64,000 nt of DNA from an uncultured Bacteroidota bacterium (GTDB lineage Bacteria > Bacteroidota > Bacteroidia > Bacteroidales > VadinHA17). The notes below the pieces were generated by a model that did not search any database, had not been told where the DNA came from, and saw nothing but the letters and a program-made list of their open reading frames with translations. Of the stretch, positions 1 to 9,075 are shown in pieces. Made by a program: the position numbers and the translations under genes. The stretch covers positions 99,220 to 163,219 of the forward strand of contig CAIJYD010000030.1 in the NCBI GenBank assembly GCA_903824785.1, written 5' to 3'. Every line of letters starts with the position of its first letter. The first letter of the stretch is position 1.

Positions 1-456
1 AGTGATATCTGTCTGATACCGGGAACCCCGAAATATCTTCCCGGCGGGGGTGTAAACAGATATTATCAAAACAGAATAATATCAGCAATTGAGCTTTATA
101 AAAGTAAAAAGGTATCCAGGATCCTTATCAGCGGTGATACACTCAATAAATACCGTGAAAATGAGGTGGAGTTAATGAAAAATGATTTAATGGATAAAGG
201 AATAAGCGATACTGTTCTTATCTGCGACAGAAACGGTATCAGTACAATGAATTCAATCCGTAATTTAAATAAGTTCAAAGGAGAAAAATTTATAATTGTT
301 TCTCAGAAGTTTCATCTGGAAAGAGCTTTATATATCTCAGGCAGGAACAAAACTGAGGCACTTGGTTATATTGCAGATGGATCTCCCGGCTTCAGATTGA
401 AAATCAGAGAGCTTCTGGCGCGGCTAAAAATGCAGGCAGAGTTGATGTTATACTGA
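1..456 (+). CDS. SanA/YdcF-like DUF218 envelope protein (3' part)
   Basis: The frame is open from the first base, so the N-terminus lies outside the window; 151 residues are visible. They carry the SanA pattern: an early GTPKYLPGG, then NRYYQNRI, ILISGD in the middle, and SQKFHLERAL with the Gln/His pair near the end. SanA-type proteins are inner-membrane proteins with a periplasmic DUF218 domain, linked in enterobacteria to the envelope barrier against vancomycin; their chemistry is not known. The gene converges on the maturase gene with a gap of about 50 bases. The family call is good; a specific role here is not shown. Confidence 0.8.
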   Translation, partial: SDICLIPGTPKYLPGGGVNRYYQNRIISAIELYKSKKVSRILISGDTLNKYRENEVELMKNDLMDKGISDTVLICDRNGISTMNSIRNLNKFKGEKFIIVSQKFHLERALYISGRNKTEALGYIADGSPGFRLKIRELLARLKMQAELMLY

Positions 457-508
457 AGTGGTTTATAGCTGCCGGATAACAGCTGAAAAGGGGCAGAACA
501 AATCTTCA

Positions 509-1861
509 CTAAGGCATAAACAGCGGTTTTCCTGCGCAGCAATTCTTGAATTTCTTCCCGCTTCCGCAAATACATGGGTCATTCCGTTCCGGCATTACAG
601 GTCTTACAGCCTGATTTTCCCTGTTCTTTATCCAGTTCATAACATTGGCAGGTGGCCTCTTGTTTTTCAGCTCCTTTGACATATATTGCATGAATGGCTC
701 CACGTGGTGGAAAAACATCTTATATCCCTCGCAAAGATAGTTTAACCCCTGCTGTCCGTCGGGTGTGGAAATAAATCTATGCTTGGGACACTCTCCATGG
801 CAGGCATATCTGACATCGCATTGCAGACAATATCGCGGCAGTTTATTCCGCTTATCAGTTCCGAAGTCGAACTGGCGCTGCGACTTAACCAGGTCTATCA
901 TAGGAGTATCAGTGATATTGCCAAGGAAATATTCAGGAAAAACATAATGGTCGCATGAGAACAGATCTCCGTTATGTTCCATCACAAGAGCATCTCCGCA
1001 TGTTTCCGAGAAAACGCATAGCCCCGGCATTTCTCCGGTGTAGTTTGCAAGTGTTGTATCGAAGATCTGAACATAATATCTTGCAACATCGCTGCGGACC
1101 CATTCATTGAAGATTGTAATCAGAAATTTTCCAAACTCTTTTGAGCCTACCGACCACTCAGCAACTGAACCATTGCCTCCTGACAGCGGAGAGAGGATGC
1201 TCAGCTTTCCTGGTTCAGAATTGCAGTCTATTCTTTCAACAACCGGCAGGAACTGAATAAAACCGCTGCCTATCCGTTTCAGAAAGCGGTACGTTTCGGA
1301 TGCATAACCGGCATTATAGCTGTTAACACAACTGAGTGTATTGAATTCAACTTTATGTTTGTGAAGCAATTCAATACCCTTCATAGCCATCTTAAAGGTA
1401 GGTGCTCCTGAATTAGTTTTACGGTAATGATCATGGTTATGTTCTTCACCATCTATTGAGATGCCAACCAGTATGTTATTGTCTTTAAAGAACTTGCACC
1501 AATCATTATTCAGCCTTGTACCATTGGTCTGAAATGCATTCTCAATTGTTTTCCCGGCAGAATATCTTTTCTGAAGTTCAATTACTTTTTTGAAATAATC
1601 CAAACCGTTAAGCGTAGGTTCGCCACCTTGCCAGGTAAAAGTAACCACAGGTACCTGCTGAGCACCAATATACTCTTTTATGAATTTCTCCAGGAGATCT
1701 TCAGGCAACCGGAAGTCGCTCTTTCCAGGGTAAAGTTTTTTCTTTTCAAGATAATAACAATAGGTACAATTCAGGTTACATACCGGCCCGGCCGGCTTTA
1801 CCATTATATTAAAAGCATCGGGCCTTCTCAGTTTCAAGGCATCAGCGAAAAGAATATCCAT
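509..1861 (-). CDS. Anaerobic sulfatase-maturating enzyme, radical SAM/SPASM, with SEC-C tail
   Basis: This enzyme converts an active-site Ser or Cys of a sulfatase to formylglycine using S-adenosylmethionine, in the cytoplasm and without oxygen. The radical SAM motif CNLNCTYC gives C28, C32 and C35 (450-residue form). QTNGTRLN and GISIDGEEH follow, typical of anSME. The SPASM half has Cys in CGDALVMEHNGDLFSCDHY, then CLQCDVRYACHGECPKHRF and a last Cys in YLCEGYK for two auxiliary [4Fe-4S] clusters. The end, NDPCICGSGKKFKNCC, is a SEC-C zinc motif. An upstream ATG at 1915 would add 18 residues, but it lies at the -33 element of a good promoter, so 1861 is preferred. The likely substrate is the Ser-type sulfatase at 9780. 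Confidence 0.9.
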   Translation of the reverse strand: MDILFADALKLRRPDAFNIMVKPAGPVCNLNCTYCYYLEKKKLYPGKSDFRLPEDLLEKFIKEYIGAQQVPVVTFTWQGGEPTLNGLDYFKKVIELQKRYSAGKTIENAFQTNGTRLNNDWCKFFKDNNILVGISIDGEEHNHDHYRKTNSGAPTFKMAMKGIELLHKHKVEFNTLSCVNSYNAGYASETYRFLKRIGSGFIQFLPVVERIDCNSEPGKLSILSPLSGGNGSVAEWSVGSKEFGKFLITIFNEWVRSDVARYYVQIFDTTLANYTGEMPGLCVFSETCGDALVMEHNGDLFSCDHYVFPEYFLGNITDTPMIDLVKSQRQFDFGTDKRNKLPRYCLQCDVRYACHGECPKHRFISTPDGQQGLNYLCEGYKMFFHHVEPFMQYMSKELKNKRPPANVMNWIKNRENQAVRPVMPERNDPCICGSGKKFKNCCAGKPLFMP

Positions 1862-1885
1862 GATAATTATTAATGAACACTGATA

Positions 1886-1916
1886 CAAAAATAGTATTAT
1901 AGTTAAGATGTTCAAG
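1886..1916 (-). promoter_or_regulatory. Promoter of the maturase gene
   Basis: On the minus strand CTTG (1913-1916), a 19-base spacer and TATTTTTG (1886-1893) match the Bacteroidota consensus TTTG-N19-21-TAnnTTTG except for one base. Predicted transcription start is near 1879, giving a leader of about 18 bases to the ATG at 1861. This supports that start over the ATG at 1915. Confidence 0.55.
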
Positions 1917-2102
1917 AATTTTCACCGCCAGATTCCCGCAACTATTATCTCTTCACAGCCTTTCTCCTGTGGCGGCAAAGGAAACCATACTGAAAATATT
2001 TCCGCCTGATTTTTGGAAATGATCATTTTATCTTATCTTAGCACACTCTTCTGAGATGGAATAAGGGAAGTCGTTGTGCCCGTAATTAAATAACTTGTAA
2101 GA

Positions 2103-2972
2103 ATGTCTAAAATCGCCCACAGGATCTTTTTAAGCATATTGGTTGCTATAGTATTTATTACGTTAATAGCCCTTATTTACAAAGGCATGTCGTACTACGG
2201 ACTTAGCCTCGAGGAGAGGGTTTATCATCCCGACCATTCCTTGCTTAAACCAAGCGGCACTCTGGGACATGGCCTTGGAATAGCCGGTACTATTTTTATG
2301 ATAATAGGAGTAAGTTCCTATATGGCCCGAAAGAGATTTCGCTTTTTACTGAGGTTAGGGATTTTAAAACACTGGCTGGAATTTCATATTTTTCTATGTA
2401 CACTAGGGCCGATACTGGTTCTTTTCCACACATCTTATAAGTTTGGCGGACTTGTGGCAATAAGTTTCTGGAGCATGGTGGCTGTTTTCCTCAGCGGTAT
2501 AATCGGAAGATTTATTTATCTTCAGATTCCCCGGACAATTGAGGGACGTGAATTAAGTTTAAATGAAGTAAGGGGGCTGAAAGGCGATGTTGCCGGTACA
2601 ATAAAAAATTCATATAATCTGGATGAAGAGAGCTATAATATCATTGTCGATTCAATCAAGAAAAAATTTGAATTATATCATAAAAACGGAATTGTCCGTT
2701 ATCTAAGAAAATATTCGGATGACCGGAGATCAATCAGGTCAGTAAAAAACGTATTAAAAAAGAACAACCTGCCAAAAACCGAATGCAATAAGGTGCTGGC
2801 GCTGGTAAAAGACGATATAACGCTCAACAGGAGAATTGAAAGGCTCGATACAATGCGTAACCTATTTAAATACTGGCATGTGGTTCATTCCCCGTTTGCC
2901 CTGGTAATGTTGATTATTATGGTTATTCATGTTGCAGTGACTATTGTTTTTGGATATAGATGGATTTTCTGA
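2103..2972 (+). CDS. Five-helix membrane protein, probable b-type cytochrome / ferric-reductase-like
   Basis: A 289-residue protein with about five membrane helices (near 8-28, 53-73, 90-112, 118-140 and 262-284) and a charged cytoplasmic-looking stretch at 145-255. Histidines fall in or at the ends of helices: H56, H90, H95, H109, H259, H262 and H276. That pattern suits two b-type hemes. It overlaps or abuts the iron-sulfur flavoprotein gene and heads a five-gene run ending in multiheme cytochromes and a beta-barrel. The inferred job is passing electrons between the flavoprotein and the quinone pool or periplasm. No family name was recognised with certainty; heme binding is inferred from His placement only. 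Confidence 0.6.
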   Translation: MSKIAHRIFLSILVAIVFITLIALIYKGMSYYGLSLEERVYHPDHSLLKPSGTLGHGLGIAGTIFMIIGVSSYMARKRFRFLLRLGILKHWLEFHIFLCTLGPILVLFHTSYKFGGLVAISFWSMVAVFLSGIIGRFIYLQIPRTIEGRELSLNEVRGLKGDVAGTIKNSYNLDEESYNIIVDSIKKKFELYHKNGIVRYLRKYSDDRRSIRSVKNVLKKNNLPKTECNKVLALVKDDITLNRRIERLDTMRNLFKYWHVVHSPFALVMLIIMVIHVAVTIVFGYRWIF

Positions 2973-4306
2973 TTATGGAACAGCTGATTGAAAAAATACT
3001 GATTTATTCGCTTGCCATCATTCTCTGCTTTACTATTGTTATGATCTATCTCCGTAAAAAAAGGAGAGAGTCAGGGATTGTTGAAGAGAAAATCAAAAAA
3101 GCAAAGGAAGATGGTCTTCATGAACCAATATCCCTGCATCCTGTAGTTGATGAGAACAGCTGTATCCAGACAGGCGCCTGTATAACGGCCTGTCCGGAAC
3201 ACGATATCCTCGGTATAAGAAACGGAAAAGCTACCATTATAAATGCTTCGCAATGCATAGGGCACGGAGCCTGCTTCCATGCCTGCCCGACAGAAGCTAT
3301 CAGTTTACGCATCGGTACCGAAAAACGTGGTGTTGATCTTCCGCATGTAAACCAGAACTTCGAAACAAATGTTCCCGGAATATTTATAGCCGGCGAACTC
3401 GGAGGAATGGGTCTTATTAAAAATGCTGTGGAACAAGGCAGGCAGGCAGTTGAAAATATTGTTAAATCGCTGAAGAAAGTTCCGGGAGCTGATTACGATA
3501 TCATTATCATTGGTGCCGGTCCGGCTGGTATATCCGGTTGCCTGACAGCAAAAAAGAATGGGTTGAATTACCTGCTTCTTGAACAGGATACCCTCGGAGG
3601 CACTGTCTTTACATTTCCCCGTAAAAAAATTGTAATGACATCGCCAATGAATCTTCCGCTTTTCGGCAAAATCAAACTTTTTGAGACCAGCAAAACCGAG
3701 CTTCTCGATTTATGGAATACAGTCCTGAAAAAAAACAACATTTCAGTTAAGGAAAACTCAAAAGTTGAATCAATAGTTTCTGAAGAGGGAATGTTTAAAG
3801 TAGGAACACTAAAAGGCGAGTTGTTCACCTCTTCAACTGTTCTGCTTGCAATAGGAAGGAGGGGAACACCCCGTAAGTTAAACATCCCCGGCGAGATGAA
3901 AGAGAAGGTAGCCTATCGCCTGCTTGAACCTGAAGATATCAAAGGCAAACATATTATGGTTGCCGGCGGTGGGGACTCAGCAGTAGAATCGGCGCTGATG
4001 CTTGCCGATCAGAACCACGTTATATTATCATACCGGAATGAGGTTTTCAACCGTATTAAACCGCTTAACAGTATGGCCCTGAACAAGGCTATTGCTGAAG
4101 GAAAAATCGAAGTCAGGCTTAGCACAAACCTTTTATCCATTGAAGATGATATCGTTTTGCTTTCATCAGGAAAAGAGGGAGAGAATATTACATTGAAAAA
4201 CGACCTCGTTTATATCTTTGCCGGTGGCGAACTGCCAACACAATTCCTCGAAAAGGCAGGAATAAAAATAACAAAGAAATTCGGGGAAACAGTATTGAAA
4301 CATTAG
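2960..4306 (+). CDS. Membrane-anchored ferredoxin-flavoprotein oxidoreductase
   Basis: An N-terminal helix (about 8-30) is followed by a ferredoxin-like domain and a thioredoxin-reductase-like FAD/NAD(P) domain. The cluster motifs are C68-x5-C74-x3-C78-P and C99-x5-C105-x3-C109-P; the usual second Cys of each is T71 and H102. A segment of FAD-binding type (PGIFIAGELGGMG, 139-151) precedes the Rossmann motif GAGPAG at 185-190, and GGGDSA marks the NAD(P) site. The reaction is probably transfer between NAD(P)H and a membrane or periplasmic electron carrier. The ATG at 2960 overlaps the previous gene by 13 bases; an ATG at 2975, two bases after that stop, is equally possible. It is translationally linked to the cytochrome b-like gene. 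Confidence 0.8.
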   Translation: MDFLIMEQLIEKILIYSLAIILCFTIVMIYLRKKRRESGIVEEKIKKAKEDGLHEPISLHPVVDENSCIQTGACITACPEHDILGIRNGKATIINASQCIGHGACFHACPTEAISLRIGTEKRGVDLPHVNQNFETNVPGIFIAGELGGMGLIKNAVEQGRQAVENIVKSLKKVPGADYDIIIIGAGPAGISGCLTAKKNGLNYLLLEQDTLGGTVFTFPRKKIVMTSPMNLPLFGKIKLFETSKTELLDLWNTVLKKNNISVKENSKVESIVSEEGMFKVGTLKGELFTSSTVLLAIGRRGTPRKLNIPGEMKEKVAYRLLEPEDIKGKHIMVAGGGDSAVESALMLADQNHVILSYRNEVFNRIKPLNSMALNKAIAEGKIEVRLSTNLLSIEDDIVLLSSGKEGENITLKNDLVYIFAGGELPTQFLEKAGIKITKKFGETVLKH

Positions 4307-4360
4307 GAGTTTAGTCCTTCAGCATCGTAAAATATGGCCAAAAACAGAATTAATTTTCCC

Positions 4361-4498
4361 CATGAACTCACCCCCTGCTTCGACTTCGCTCAGCATCCCC
4401 CTCTCTGCTCCGCAAAGAGGGGGCGTAACATACTGTATGTCTGAGCATTCCCCCTCTTTGCGGAGCAGAGAGGGGGAAAAGAAGGGGGTGAGTTCATG
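4361..4498. repeat. Large perfect palindromic element
   Basis: Two nested inverted repeats share one centre. The outer arms 4361-4376 and 4483-4498 match over 16 bases; the inner arms 4397-4423 and 4450-4476 match over 27 bases without error. A small inner dyad ACATAC-T-GTATGT lies at 4428-4440. The element looks like a palindromic mobile repeat of the REP/MITE kind rather than a simple terminator. It separates the flavoprotein gene from the first multiheme gene and would form a very strong RNA hairpin. Confidence 0.85.
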
Positions 4499-4577
4499 AG
4501 AACTGAGAAGATTGCAGAGATCCATAAACAAAAGAAGTAAAATAAGAGAGTTTAGAGTGAAAAATGAAAAATAAAAA

Positions 4578-6161
4578 GTGAAGAGATCCGGAATCCTGAT
4601 ATTGTTATGGTTATCAGTCATTAAGGTGGCTGCACAGCTTTCCCCCGGCGACTTGTCTAAACCCCATTCGCACCTTGAGGGTATGTCAAATTGTACACAA
4701 TGCCATGTGCTGGGAAATAAAGTATCGGGCGAAAAATGTCTTGTCTGCCATACTGAAGTTCAGAAGAGAATAGCACTTCAGAAGGGCTATCACTCTTCAT
4801 CCGATGTAAAGGGAAAAGAGTGTTTCTCCTGTCACAGCGAACATAACGGCAAAAATTTTCAGCTTATCCGGCTCGATACTGCAAAATTCGATCACAACAT
4901 TACCGGCTTTGCTTTAACTGCGCCCCATGCAAAAAAAGGATGCAGAGACTGTCATGCCGGTAAATACATTGAAGATCAGAAACTTAAAGTTAAAAAGAGC
5001 ACTTATCTTGGCGTAAGCCCGGCTTGTCTGAACTGCCATGTAGATAATCATCAGAAGACACTCTCTCCTGATTGCCTGAACTGCCATAACTCTGATTCCT
5101 TTAAACCGGCATCAAAATTTAACCATTCCACTGCAAGATTTCAACTGACCGGGAAACATATGAATGTCGATTGTCTGAAATGCCATAAGGTGGAAATGAT
5201 AAACGGGAAGAAGTATCAGGAATTCCGTGGGATGCCATTCAGCACCTGTGTTAATTGCCATAAAGATCCTCATAACAATAAATTTGGTCTGGATTGCAAA
5301 CAATGTCATAATGAAGATTCTTTCCAGGTTGTTAAAGGGGTTAAAGGTTTCGATCATAATAAAACAAATTACAAACTTGAAGGGAAACATCTGGCTGTCA
5401 ATTGCAAAGCCTGCCACAAAACAAAATTTACTGACCCGTTAAAGCATGAACGTTGCATCGATTGCCATACCGATTACCACAAGAAACAGTTTACCAGGAA
5501 CGGAATAACACCCGATTGCTCACAGTGTCATAGCGTTAAGGGATTTACACTTTTCTCCTATACAACCGAACAACATAATCTTGGCACTTTTCCTCTTCAG
5601 GGTTCACACAATGCAGTACCCTGTTTTGAGTGTCATAAGAAGAAGGAGGGCTGGAACTTCCGTTCAATCGGAATTAATTGCAGGGATTGTCACACCGATA
5701 TCCATAAGCAATCTATTCAGGCCAAATATTATCCTGATGCCAATTGCAAAATGTGTCATACTGAAAACAGGTGGACCGATGTCACTTTCAACCATTCAAT
5801 AACAGAATTTAACCTTACGGGAGCCCATACCAGACAAGCCTGCCGGGCCTGCCATTTAAAAAAGGATTCGAATGGAACAACCCAGCTGAAATTTTCAGGA
5901 GTGCAGAAGAGCTGTACAAGCTGCCACACCGATAACCATTTTAAACAATTTGAGAAAAACGGCGTTACCGATTGCATCAGCTGCCACGATACTGAAAACT
6001 GGAAAGCTCCTAAATTCGATCACAATAATACTGCCTTCAGGCTCGATGGGAAACATATTAATGTGCCTTGTATGAAATGTCATAAGCCGCAGCAGGAAGG
6101 GTCAGTTATTTATGTCAAGTATAAAATAAAAGAATTCAAATGCGAATCCTGTCACTCCTGA
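4578..6161 (+). CDS. 20-heme c-type cytochrome (secreted)
   Basis: The 527-residue product has a signal peptide (MKRSGILILLWLSVIKVAAQ) and 20 CXXCH heme-attachment motifs, counted by eye, spread to the last residues. Much of the chain is built from a repeating module, F(D/N)HN-x-T-x-F-x-L-x-G-x-H followed by CXXCHK, where the extra His residues are likely distal ligands. It probably works as a periplasmic or surface electron wire. The start is a GTG at 4578; no ATG in frame fits, since the ATG at 4564 ends after five codons. Its 3' end overlaps the next multiheme gene by 22 bases, implying coupled translation. Electron partners are inferred from gene order only. Confidence 0.9.
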   Translation: MKRSGILILLWLSVIKVAAQLSPGDLSKPHSHLEGMSNCTQCHVLGNKVSGEKCLVCHTEVQKRIALQKGYHSSSDVKGKECFSCHSEHNGKNFQLIRLDTAKFDHNITGFALTAPHAKKGCRDCHAGKYIEDQKLKVKKSTYLGVSPACLNCHVDNHQKTLSPDCLNCHNSDSFKPASKFNHSTARFQLTGKHMNVDCLKCHKVEMINGKKYQEFRGMPFSTCVNCHKDPHNNKFGLDCKQCHNEDSFQVVKGVKGFDHNKTNYKLEGKHLAVNCKACHKTKFTDPLKHERCIDCHTDYHKKQFTRNGITPDCSQCHSVKGFTLFSYTTEQHNLGTFPLQGSHNAVPCFECHKKKEGWNFRSIGINCRDCHTDIHKQSIQAKYYPDANCKMCHTENRWTDVTFNHSITEFNLTGAHTRQACRACHLKKDSNGTTQLKFSGVQKSCTSCHTDNHFKQFEKNGVTDCISCHDTENWKAPKFDHNNTAFRLDGKHINVPCMKCHKPQQEGSVIYVKYKIKEFKCESCHS

Positions 6162-7165
6162 TCTTCTATATAATACTTTTCTTATTTAACCGGCAGACCG
6201 ATCAGCCGCATGGTCCCGGTTTTAAGATCAGCTGCAATACCTGCCACAGTTCAAAAGGGTGGAAGCTTGATAAAGAAATATACTCCTTCGACCACAATAC
6301 CACCAAACTGCCACTGACAGGTCAGCATTCCGGCACCGACTGCAGGCTTTGCCACCGGACGCTTATTTTTTCGGAGGCAAAAGCAGAGTGCAACGACTGC
6401 CATAATGATGTTCATCAGGCAACAACAGGAGGTGATTGTTCCCGTTGTCATACCTCTTCATCATGGCTTGTAAACAATATAAACGAAATCCACCAGACAA
6501 GCCGTTTTCCATTGACAGGAGCGCACAGAACTGCTGATTGCTATAAATGTCATAAGTCGGAAAGCCTGGCACGCTTCGATGTTCCCGGAATTAATTGTAT
6601 TGACTGCCACCGCGAAACATATATGACAACAACAGCTCCTGATCATATACAAGCCGGTTATTCAGAGGATTGCTCGTCCTGTCACCCTCTAAACGCATTT
6701 CAATGGGCCGGAGCAGGATTTAATCATAATTTTTTCTCTCTGGCACAAGGACATGCCGGAGCAAAATGTGCCGATTGTCATTTGAATGGAAATTACAAAT
6801 CCACATCTCCCGATTGCTATTCGTGTCACAAGGCTGATTTTGAAAATACTACCAATCCCGACCACCAGACATTGAATTTTTCTGTTACCTGTTCACAATG
6901 TCATACTTTGAATCCCGGATGGAAACCTGCACCATATAAGGAACACGACAGCAAATCGTTTCCGATTTACAGCGGAGAACACAGGGGAGAATGGAGTTCA
7001 TGTACCGAATGCCATCCAAATACCTCTGATTACGCAGCATACAGCTGTATTATATGCCACGAACATAACCAGAGCAGCATGGATAGCAAACACAGAGGCA
7101 GAAGTAATTATTCATACGATAGTGCAGCATGTTTCAGATGTCATCCACGTGGAATATCAGATTAA
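6140..7165 (+). CDS. 13-heme c-type cytochrome (secreted)
   Basis: A 341-residue protein with a short hydrophobic leader (MRILSLLIFYIILFLF) and 13 CXXCH motifs. The same module as in the upstream gene occurs, for example YSFDHNTTKLPLTGQH and FPLTGAHRTADCYKCHK, so the two genes are paralogous. The last motif is CFRCH, followed by PRGISD. It starts inside the end of the 20-heme gene, and the beta-barrel gene begins eight bases after its stop. Together the two proteins would carry 33 hemes. The leader lacks an obvious cleavage site, so membrane anchoring is possible. Confidence 0.9.
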   Translation: MRILSLLIFYIILFLFNRQTDQPHGPGFKISCNTCHSSKGWKLDKEIYSFDHNTTKLPLTGQHSGTDCRLCHRTLIFSEAKAECNDCHNDVHQATTGGDCSRCHTSSSWLVNNINEIHQTSRFPLTGAHRTADCYKCHKSESLARFDVPGINCIDCHRETYMTTTAPDHIQAGYSEDCSSCHPLNAFQWAGAGFNHNFFSLAQGHAGAKCADCHLNGNYKSTSPDCYSCHKADFENTTNPDHQTLNFSVTCSQCHTLNPGWKPAPYKEHDSKSFPIYSGEHRGEWSSCTECHPNTSDYAAYSCIICHEHNQSSMDSKHRGRSNYSYDSAACFRCHPRGISD

Positions 7166-7173
7166 TTATTTTT

Positions 7174-8784
7174 ATGAGGCAATTAAGATTCATATTTCTC
7201 CTGTTAACTGTTTTTGGCGAACTCACCGGACAGTCATTGACTGAAAATGTACCAGGGAAGGTATCGTTTATCAGCTCACAAAATATCTATGTAAAGTTTA
7301 AGTCAACTGCAGGGATCTCTACCGGGGATACTCTTTTTGTATCAGCAGGAAATACTCTTATTCCTGTAATGACAGTTAAAAACCTTTCGTCGGTATCCTG
7401 CGTCTGCACCGCTATTTCTGAAGCAAATCTTCAGGTTGACAAAATTATTATTGCAAAAGCAAAGATAATCACTCCGCAGGCGGAGAAAACAGCAGTTGCT
7501 GTTAAACCACAGGAAAACCAGGTAAAGAAAGTATTATCTGATTCTCTTAAAAAAGATGAAGTTAAAAATGAACTGAAACAAAGAATAAAAGGAAGCCTCT
7601 CTGCATCTTCATATTCTGACTTCTCAAATACTTCCGCCTCTAATTCAAACCGGTTCCGATATACTCTTTCTCTTGATGCCAGAAATATAGCAGACTCAAA
7701 GTTTTCCGTTGACAGCTACATCTCCTTCAAACATAAAGCGGGTGACTGGGGAGAGGTGAAGAGTAATCTGTTCAGTGCTCTTAAAATCTATAACCTTTCT
7801 GTCAGATACGATGTAAATAAAACCACTCAGATAAGTCTTGGCCGTAAAATAAATTCCAGAATATCAAATATTGGAGCAATGGACGGCCTGCAGTTTGAGA
7901 AATCAATAAATAACTTTTCAATGGGAGCCATTGCCGGAACCCGGCCCGATTATACTGACTATGGTTTCGACAGTAAACTGCTTCAATATGGTGCCTATGT
8001 CGGATATAGTTCAAAGAAAACCGGTATTACCAATGAAAGTTCACTGGCATTCATGCAGCAGACGAACAATTCAAAGACAGACAGGAGGTTCATATATCTT
8101 CAGCATTCAAACTCAATAGTTAAAAACCTCTACTTCTTCAGTACATTCGAAGTTGACCTTTATAAACTTACCAGCGATTCATTACCTCAGAATACCTTCA
8201 ACCCAACAGGCATGTATCTTTCGTTAAGATATAAGATCACAAAAAACATTTCATTATCAGGGTCTTACGATGCCCGAAAAAATATAATGTATTATGAAAC
8301 TTACAAAACATATATCGACAGGATCCTGGAAACAGAGTTGCGTCAGGGTTTCAGGTTTCAGGTTAATTACCGTATAACAAAGGATATTATGGTTGGAGTG
8401 CAATCGGGCTATCGTTTTCTTAAATCAGATCCCCATCCATCGAAAAATGCCTATGGTTATCTCACCTACAGCAGGATTCCGGGAGTTAATATCTCAGCCA
8501 CACTCTCTGCAACATTACTGGAATCAAATTATATGAATGGAAAAATTCTGGGCTTAAGTATCTCCCGCGAACTATTCAAAGGAAAACTAAGTACAGACAT
8601 TGGCTACCGTTATGTTGATTACAGATTGCCTGAAAACTTACTAAATATCAGGCAGAGCATTGCTGAAATGAATCTCTCATGGCAGATATTTAAGAACCTG
8701 TCACTTTCAATGAATTACGAAGGAACCTTCGAAAAGCTGGATAAGTATAACAGGATCTATCTGCAGGTGAGAAAAAGATTCTGA
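7174..8784 (+). CDS. Outer-membrane beta-barrel protein linked to multiheme cytochromes
   Basis: The chosen start gives 536 residues beginning MRQLRFIFLLLTVFGELTGQ, a clear signal peptide; an in-frame upstream GTG/ATG region overlaps the cytochrome gene and is not needed. Residues about 25-100 form a small beta domain. A linker rich in Lys and Gln follows, and from about 140 the chain shows alternating hydrophobic and polar strands with many Tyr/Phe ends, closing with ...YLQVRKRF. A terminal Phe is usual for Bam-assembled barrels. By position it may be the porin-like sheath or partner for the cytochromes, in the way MtrB-type barrels hold decahemes, but sequence similarity to MtrB was not seen. 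Confidence 0.7.
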   Translation: MRQLRFIFLLLTVFGELTGQSLTENVPGKVSFISSQNIYVKFKSTAGISTGDTLFVSAGNTLIPVMTVKNLSSVSCVCTAISEANLQVDKIIIAKAKIITPQAEKTAVAVKPQENQVKKVLSDSLKKDEVKNELKQRIKGSLSASSYSDFSNTSASNSNRFRYTLSLDARNIADSKFSVDSYISFKHKAGDWGEVKSNLFSALKIYNLSVRYDVNKTTQISLGRKINSRISNIGAMDGLQFEKSINNFSMGAIAGTRPDYTDYGFDSKLLQYGAYVGYSSKKTGITNESSLAFMQQTNNSKTDRRFIYLQHSNSIVKNLYFFSTFEVDLYKLTSDSLPQNTFNPTGMYLSLRYKITKNISLSGSYDARKNIMYYETYKTYIDRILETELRQGFRFQVNYRITKDIMVGVQSGYRFLKSDPHPSKNAYGYLTYSRIPGVNISATLSATLLESNYMNGKILGLSISRELFKGKLSTDIGYRYVDYRLPENLLNIRQSIAEMNLSWQIFKNLSLSMNYEGTFEKLDKYNRIYLQVRKRF

Positions 8785-8886
8785 TTTTTTTTGCAGTTAT
8801 CCATTGTGATGGAATAACCTTTATTAGCTTTACTATATGTTTATCAGGTAAAAAATTTATCGGCTTATATCCCGGTTTTGCTTTTC

Positions 8887-8927
8887 GTGTAGGGTTTCTA
8901 CTACAGCGTGTAGGATTTCTACTACAG
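8887..8927. repeat. 20-base tandem repeat, two copies
   Basis: Two 20-base units that differ at one base (GTGTAGGGTTTCTACTACAG and its GGA variant) sit at 8887-8906 and 8908-8927. The surrounding gap, 8785-9075, has no gene. It also holds a GTTAA/TTAAC dyad at 8980-8993 and a perfect 12-base palindrome CCTGAATTCAGG at 9049-9060, just before the pentapeptide gene. Function is not known; regulator binding is possible. Confidence 0.6.
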
Positions 8928-9075
8928 AAAATTGAGCGTTTTCCTTACAAGAAATGTTGTTTGATTGTAGTACTTTTATGTTAATATTTTAACAAGGCCG
9001 TCGAGATTAATTTTAATACGGGGAAAAATCCTGTCTTCTTAACAGGAACCTGAATTCAGGTAATCAAAAGCTGAG

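Noticed and set aside
509..679. Plus-strand frame 458-679 at the end of the maturase gene
   Set aside because: It is a shadow of the SEC-C-containing end of the maturase on the other strand.
4319..4621. A 100-residue minus-strand frame
   Set aside because: Most of it is the nested palindrome at 4361-4498; no protein-like pattern.
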